Part shown: positions 58,650 to 64,000 of the stretch, in pieces | Layout: each line of letters starts with the position of its first letter | How positions within the stretch are numbered: position 1 is the first letter of the stretch | Source of the DNA: Liquidambar formosana | Lineage: Eukaryota > Streptophyta > Magnoliopsida > Saxifragales > Altingiaceae | Assembly (NCBI GenBank): GCA_039720395.1 | Contig: CM077828.1 | Location: forward strand, 26,764,717 to 26,828,716 | Direction: 5' to 3' | Length of the DNA: 64,000 nt | Notes under the pieces: model-generated | Told to the model about the DNA's origin: nothing | The model's input: only the letters and a program-made list of their open reading frames with translations | Database searches by the model: none | Program-made: the position numbers and the translations under genes

Positions 58650-60180
58650 GGGCCCACCAAGAAATGCTGGGTTCCATCTTAAACGGCCAGTTCTGGATTA
58701 AATATTGGACGTTCGTTGCCGGAGACCGGACCCCCTAGTGGATTTCATCACATTTTAAAATCAAATTACCACCAAATATGATAAATTTAGCACAAAATGT
58801 GATGAAATCCACTTAGGGATTTAGTACCCGGAGATACCATAGAAAGACCTATTAACACAATCAACATGCTTTCCAATTCCAATGATCAATATATACATAT
58901 TGTATTGATATGAAGATCTATTGTTTGTCATAGTGACTAATTAATTATTGTCTAGTCAAAACATATATCATGTGGTAAAAGAAATATTAATAAAAATAAT
59001 AGTAACACTGTCATTCTGGGGGAGTGGGGTTTGTAATGGTTGGTAGACAAGATAACTGTGGTGGCCAAAGATAGGGTTAGGAAATCAAAACCACAATGCA
59101 AATAATGTAGTTGATAAATGTAGATTAAGTGGGTCATTTCACAGAACCACATTGTCATGTCTCTAAATAAAGTGTTCAAAACAAGCATCAGAGCTGCACC
59201 ATTTAGCAGATCGATTCCAATAGGACACGAATATCAAAGGAGCAAGCAGGTTGGCTGAGGACAAAAATGATGTAGAAATTCATGGGTTTGTTGACATCTC
59301 GAGCTTCTAAGTAATACAATACTACCGAGTACCGACCCTGAGATGCTTTGTTTTTGACTCCATATATTAGAATCCTATTAGGTGTTTCTGTGTCCACAAG
59401 CCCCTATTACTTAGGAGGTTTCCCACACGTTAGGGTCCACTAGTTGTAATAAGCAGAGATCCTCAACAATTACATTTCCTACAAATCATGCAGTTGCTCT
59501 CTCAGTCTCGGAGCTAGTCCCCTCAGCCCTTTCAAATTAGAGAGTATTTGTCTTAACCAGTTAGGGCTCTTATAGGCCTCTTTAACGGAAATTAAAACAT
59601 TATAGTGTGTTTTACATGGTATTGAAGGCACAAATTCATCATCTATCTTAAATGAAATTATTTTTAAAAATCATAGCCATCATTATAGCTAATGTTATAA
59701 ATCAATTTTTAGAAATCCATAAAATGTCATTATATTGAATTTCTACTTTGCTTTTATTAGAGATGACAAAAAGGGTCTGGTGTTGTTAATGAGCTAATTA
59801 AGATGAGTCGAATAGTGTGGGCTACTCCAGTTTGGCCCGATGAATCAACAATCGAGTCTAAAAGAAAGGCTTGAGTTTGGTTTCTTTAGATAATACGGAG
59901 CTCAAACATGCTTTTAATCAAGACAATCTCAAGTCAAGCTTCATTAGTATTGTTGAATTAAAATATTAATGAGTTTATCCATGCACAAATGGTGCATATA
60001 CTACCCGATTTGGTTGGTACTTTCACATCCAAAAGTTGCAAACTTCTTGCTTCAAAATTGCAGAAAGCTGATGTGGGGGTGGGTGGGGAACACTTAAAAT
60101 GTCTTTAAATCATGGTTTCATGTTGTGTATTGGGATTTCATGCAGCATTTGGAGAATGAAATGTCAGGATCTAGCATTTA
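58650..60180. other. Copy 2 counterpart of 14080-15609
   Basis: No supported gene; nearly identical to copy 1. Confidence 0.45.
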
Positions 60181-60375
60181 GTGATAGTAGCATAAGAAGA
60201 GGCAATGAGAACAGAGCAACAACCGGATGAAAAGACTGAAGCAGTGGCCATGGATGTGCTATGGAAAATGTTTGGGAATAACATCCCAATGCCAGAAGCC
60301 ATACATGTCCCCAGGTGGTAATCCAACTGGTTCTTCAATGGTACCTTCTCAAATTAGCCGATTAAGTATAACCAG
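60181..60375 (+). pseudogene. Polyamine oxidase exon relic (copy 2)
   Basis: Counterpart of 15610-15804, still 65 codons in one frame, with the same two stops and a third created by CAA to TAA at the fifth codon. Retains KMFGNNIP, HVPRW and WFFNGTFSN. Confidence 0.65.
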
Positions 60376-62480
60376 CGCCACCACAAAAAATTAATTGTGA
60401 GCAATGGCAAAGAAGTACTAATTCGACAACACTCTGTCTATTTTACTAATACGAGAAATTCCAGTTTATAATGAAAGGGTTTTTTTTTTTTTTTTTTTTT
60501 GGGTCAAACTAGTTTATCATAGTTGTAGTCGAATGGCAACTTGTTGCCATTAGGTGACGAGCTGTGCCAATCTTACCTTCTAAGTTCTACCAAAAGAACG
60601 GTACAATCTAAATTTGACCTATTATGCAGAACAAGGCAACCAAACTAGAAGACTAATACCCGGATTATTTTGTCACAAACAGGAACCAATATCCACTTTA
60701 CTTTACAGGGGAGCACACCAATTCCAAATACTTAGGCCCCATTTTCATTAAGTAATCAAGATCGATTCCTAGGGTTCGAATTTTTGGCCTCTTTTTTTTC
60801 TCCTTTTTCTTTTTGAAAATTTTTCCCCATCTTAATGATTTCAATTATTGGAGATTAAGTAAGTAGATGCCAGATGGTGATACCAATGTCTACTGCTCTA
60901 TCAAATAAAAGTTTACCGAAGTGACACGGTATACCAGTTTGTGCATCAAAGTATTCTGAGGCTAATGAGCCACGTTTAGGCATGCAGGAAGTTTGAGGAG
61001 ACCACTCGACATCAAGTGCAAAGAATGCTAGAATTTGACACCACACAGTGAATATAGAATTGAAAGAAGGAAATTCAAGGAAAAAATGTAAAATGACATG
61101 GAAAATATTACGACTATCGCAGTATGGATAAAGAAAGACAAATCTTAACATACAAACATGCATACAGCAATTTTTATTAATGTGAATAAAAGAAAACAAA
61201 TCTAGATACACGAATATGCATACAATGCTATCATCATAGGCATTACATGCAACATGGATAAAAGAAAACAAATCCAGATACACAAATATGCATACAATAT
61301 GCTATCATCATAAGCATTACAACATGGATAAAAGAAAACAAGTCTCAATGCATGAGCATGCAATTTAACAAATATGCACGTTGTGCACTTTAAGGTGCTT
61401 ACCTTAGCTTACAGAAAACATGGAGCAAATCACATCAAACCACGAATGAAAGATAGTAGGAACAAAGAACTGAGTTTTTTCTTTTGTCCTTTTTTTTTTT
61501 TTTTTTTTTTGTGGGGGGGGGGGGGTTGCTAAGGGCTCATCACCAACAACTACTTCTCCAGTTCTTCTACATGCTACACAGAGGCACAGCCATGTTTTGC
61601 CATCATAAATTGCACATCAACCTTTTCTACTGAGCTGGACTTCCCTGAAAGACACAGTCTTGATGGTAAGACACATGTATAATTAACTCATCTGTAGTCC
61701 AAATATTAAAAAGAGATTACTAATCAGAATCAAATTAAAGCATATGTGATGCTATCTATAGTAATTAATTCCACTCAATAGAGAGATCAGTTAAATTACT
61801 ACAACCAACCCTACTATGAATTCTCATTTAGGGATTACTTAATATTACTTTATAATTTGTTGAAAGACTCATAATGTGTAACCCAATCAAAATAAATTAA
61901 ATTAAATGAATGACAATGTGACGGTAGTTGGCATGCGTAAAGCATTTCATTCTATTTTTAATTGGAAGTTGGCTCATGGAAAGTGCTCTTTGCAAATTAG
62001 TAGTACACTAGATCTACAATTGATACACTAATGCTAAGGTTACGATTTGCATTATAAGCTATGGGGATTTGGCTACTGCCCAAGTGATTTATCTGTCTTT
62101 GGGTCTCATTCAATCCAGTGAAAAATATGTGATGTCTAAAACAACCAAGATCAGTCCAAATTTGTCTGAATTGCAAGGGAGCCGAGTTGAGCCAATTAAG
62201 CTTGAGCCTACCTACAATGTAATGAGCTTGAGTTTATGCAAAGATCACAAATTCCATAAGCATATATAGAGTTTAAACGATGAATTTCTACTCGATAGCA
62301 TATAAACATTTATGAAATATTTCCACATATCTTTACTGCTTTTACCTTAGAGAGGGGTTAACTATCATGGATGCAGGGGTTTATGTCATTTGGTTAAATA
62401 ATTGGAACAAACTCAACTTGGTATTCGTCTCATCTAGTATTTAGTTCTCATGGTCATCATCATTGTTATCCAAATGCTCT
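60376..62480. other. Copy 2 counterpart of 15805-17815
   Basis: No supported gene. It includes the minisatellite at about 61130-61350 and T/G homopolymer runs at 61490-61525. The sequence around 60888-60925 contains about 40 bp (TACCAATGTCTACTGCTC and following) not seen in copy 1. Confidence 0.45.
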
Positions 62481-64000
62481 TCAATCATGCCCAACTTCTT
62501 GATTGACCTCCGATTCCTTGACCAAATGCTCTTCTTGCTCAATTTCTTGATTGACCTCCGATTCCTCTTCTTGCACAATTTCTTGATTGACCTCCGATTC
62601 GTTGACTAAATGCTCTTCTTGCCCAATTTCTTGATTGACCTCCAATTTCTAAACAGCATAAAATAAGAATAAGCTTAATGAAATCAAAAGATGTCATCCT
62701 ATTACCATTTGCAATGGTGCAACAATGAGAAAAAATAACTAATGATATAAATAGTGAGGAGGTCTCATCTCGTTGCATACACCTTGGTTTTTTGATGTTA
62801 GTGTGATTGTGTAACCCTTATGATCACCTCTAAATGGAATTCCTTCTGCCTCCAATTAAGCCTCACCCCAACATTGTCGAATATTACAAGAACCATCGTT
62901 TTGATTAGTCTCACATAACTTACGTGTCGCATTCAATTTACCCCCAAAACAACACTCAAAAAAAAGAAAAAGGAAAAAAGAAGAAGCAATATTACGCTCA
63001 TCCAAGTGAACAATTAATATGAATAACTTTATGAACAGAAAGTAATTTTATTTTAACATAAAGTAATTTTTGGTCATTAGAACATTAGACTGTTCAATTG
63101 ATACCAAAATTAAAACTACAATGATTGGTCATTGGTGGTTGCTTATTTCTACTCTAGTAAATATTGCTTAACATTGCTAATTGACTGCAAAAATAAACAT
63201 CATAAAAAAAGGGGTAAAAATGCTGAAAGAAGTTCAAATTAAAATTATGAATCTAAAAAGGTGGGTATGGGATAGAGCAGGACATTAAAGAGAGCCATGG
63301 TATACGGTAGTTATGGTAGACAAATAAAGAAGAGAACGATTGAGAGAATAAATAATTACTGTTTATTTACTATTGGGAGTCAAAGACATGCCTTTCTTTC
63401 TCTTTCGAAGAGCTCTTGTATGGTGTTATTCAGGTCTCCCATCCAAACACCCTCTACTTCCTGTAGCTTTGGTGTGCTTAGGTTTCCCAAACAGAAAGCC
63501 TTCATTTTAGGGCAATTCTGGAGATACACTTCCTCCAGCAATGGCAAGTCAAAAGTATAGGGACTCTGGCAGAAGCTTTTGAGGTTCGATAGAGAATAAA
63601 GATGCAAAATTTTTAATTGAGGGATCACGATTTTATTCGTTTTGTTAGCTTCTTCGTTCTCTCCCTTCACTACTATTTCTTCCATCATTTCGCAATATCC
63701 TATAACTAGTTCTTCAAGGTGCACAAGAGCTCCAGCCAAGAAAGGAGAGAATAAATTTCTCAAATTGCCGCAGGACCAAACATCTAACGATTGTAGGTTT
63801 GGAAAGAGGCAGGTAGGAAATAAAAGCTGCAAACCCATAGAGGAATTGTGTTAATTTCAAAATTGATTACGGATCGAGTAGATAAAAATAACAGAATTTG
63901 TATTCGTGGAGTGGAGTGGCTAATTTTTTTATCCTCCCCTCTGTTTACTTAAATTGTAAAGTTCATACCTTTTCATTGAACAGATGTTTCAATTTAGGAA
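62481..64000 (-). CDS. CC-NB-LRR paralog, 3' exons only (runs off window)
   Basis: The 3' part of a second NLR, paralogous to 17816-25087. Exon 3 starts at 63969 and continues past the window end; exon 4 is 63392-63826 (145 codons, same length as copy 1); exon 5 is 62481-62648. Exon 4 encodes LRRs (LFPTCLFPNL, CEMMEEIVV, NCPKMKAFCLGN) and differs from copy 1 at about 27 of 145 residues. Two oddities are seen. The donor after exon 4 is AAG-GCATGT (GC instead of GT), usable in plants but weaker; without splicing the protein ends KACL. In exon 5 a 4-bp insertion at about 62482-62486 changes the frame and ends the acidic tail at VGHD, after most of the fourth repeat's core. N-terminal domains are outside the window, so its integrity cannot be judged. 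Confidence 0.8.
62756..62927 (-). pseudogene. NB-ARC relic in NLR intron 4 (copy 2)
   Basis: Counterpart of 18127-18298, with a few further substitutions, lying in the same intron of the second NLR gene. Confidence 0.7.

Larger units (their letters stand above)
45774..64000. repeat. Segmental tandem duplication, copy 2 (partial)
   Basis: Second copy of the block at 1-19373, starting with the same bases as window position 1 and running to the window end inside exon 3 of a second NLR gene. It holds the intact BURP gene and lacks the hAT element of copy 1. Copy-2-only sequence includes about 233 bp at 48834-49066 and about 50 bp near 52181-52232. Confidence 0.97.

Overview
The window is nuclear DNA from a flowering plant, most likely a eudicot. 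It is AT-rich, with long poly-A/T tracts, GA and AT microsatellites, spliced genes and many short DNA-transposon, SINE and LINE relics. The protein families are plant-specific (CC-NB-LRR immune receptor, BURP-domain polygalacturonase beta-subunit, plant-type bHLH). I cannot name a species. No rRNA, tRNA gene, CRISPR array or bacterial-type operon is visible. All five gene models lie on the minus strand.

The main architectural fact is a long tandem duplication. Positions 1-19373 (copy 1) reappear in the same order and orientation at 45774-64000 (copy 2). Copy 2 is cut by the window end, and copy 1 homology begins at base 1, so neither outer breakpoint is visible. Each copy carries MULE-type MITE, SINE and LINE relics, a BURP gene, a broken polyamine oxidase exon, a minisatellite, and the 3' part of a CC-NB-LRR gene. 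The two copies have since diverged in informative ways. The copy-1 BURP gene has lost its second splice donor and received a 1275-bp hAT element 367 bp upstream of its start codon; the copy-2 BURP gene is intact (631 codons). In the NLR, the fourth exon differs far more between copies than the flanking DNA, copy 2 has a GC splice donor, and its C-terminal repeat exon is cut short by a 4-bp insertion.

Between the copies (19.4-45.8 kb) lie the rest of the complete NLR gene (to 25087), a region with worn remnants of an older duplication round (28.4-28.7, 30.5-30.7 and 34.5-35.0 kb), a 1512-bp Mutator-like element with GC-rich cargo (31641-33152), a truncated LINE, and a three-exon bHLH gene (35859-38996). 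A second, local duplication follows (A: 40778-42198; B: 42389-45759). Block B was later hit by a SINE, a hAT MITE and a 1277-bp Mutator-like element, and A preserves their empty or near-empty sites.

Functionally this is a plant NLR cluster growing by tandem duplication and carrying along an unrelated cell-wall gene (BURP). The bHLH gene is single-copy here. No shared pathway among the genes is implied by the sequence. All exon boundaries were read by eye from splice motifs, reading phase and family resemblance, without transcript data.
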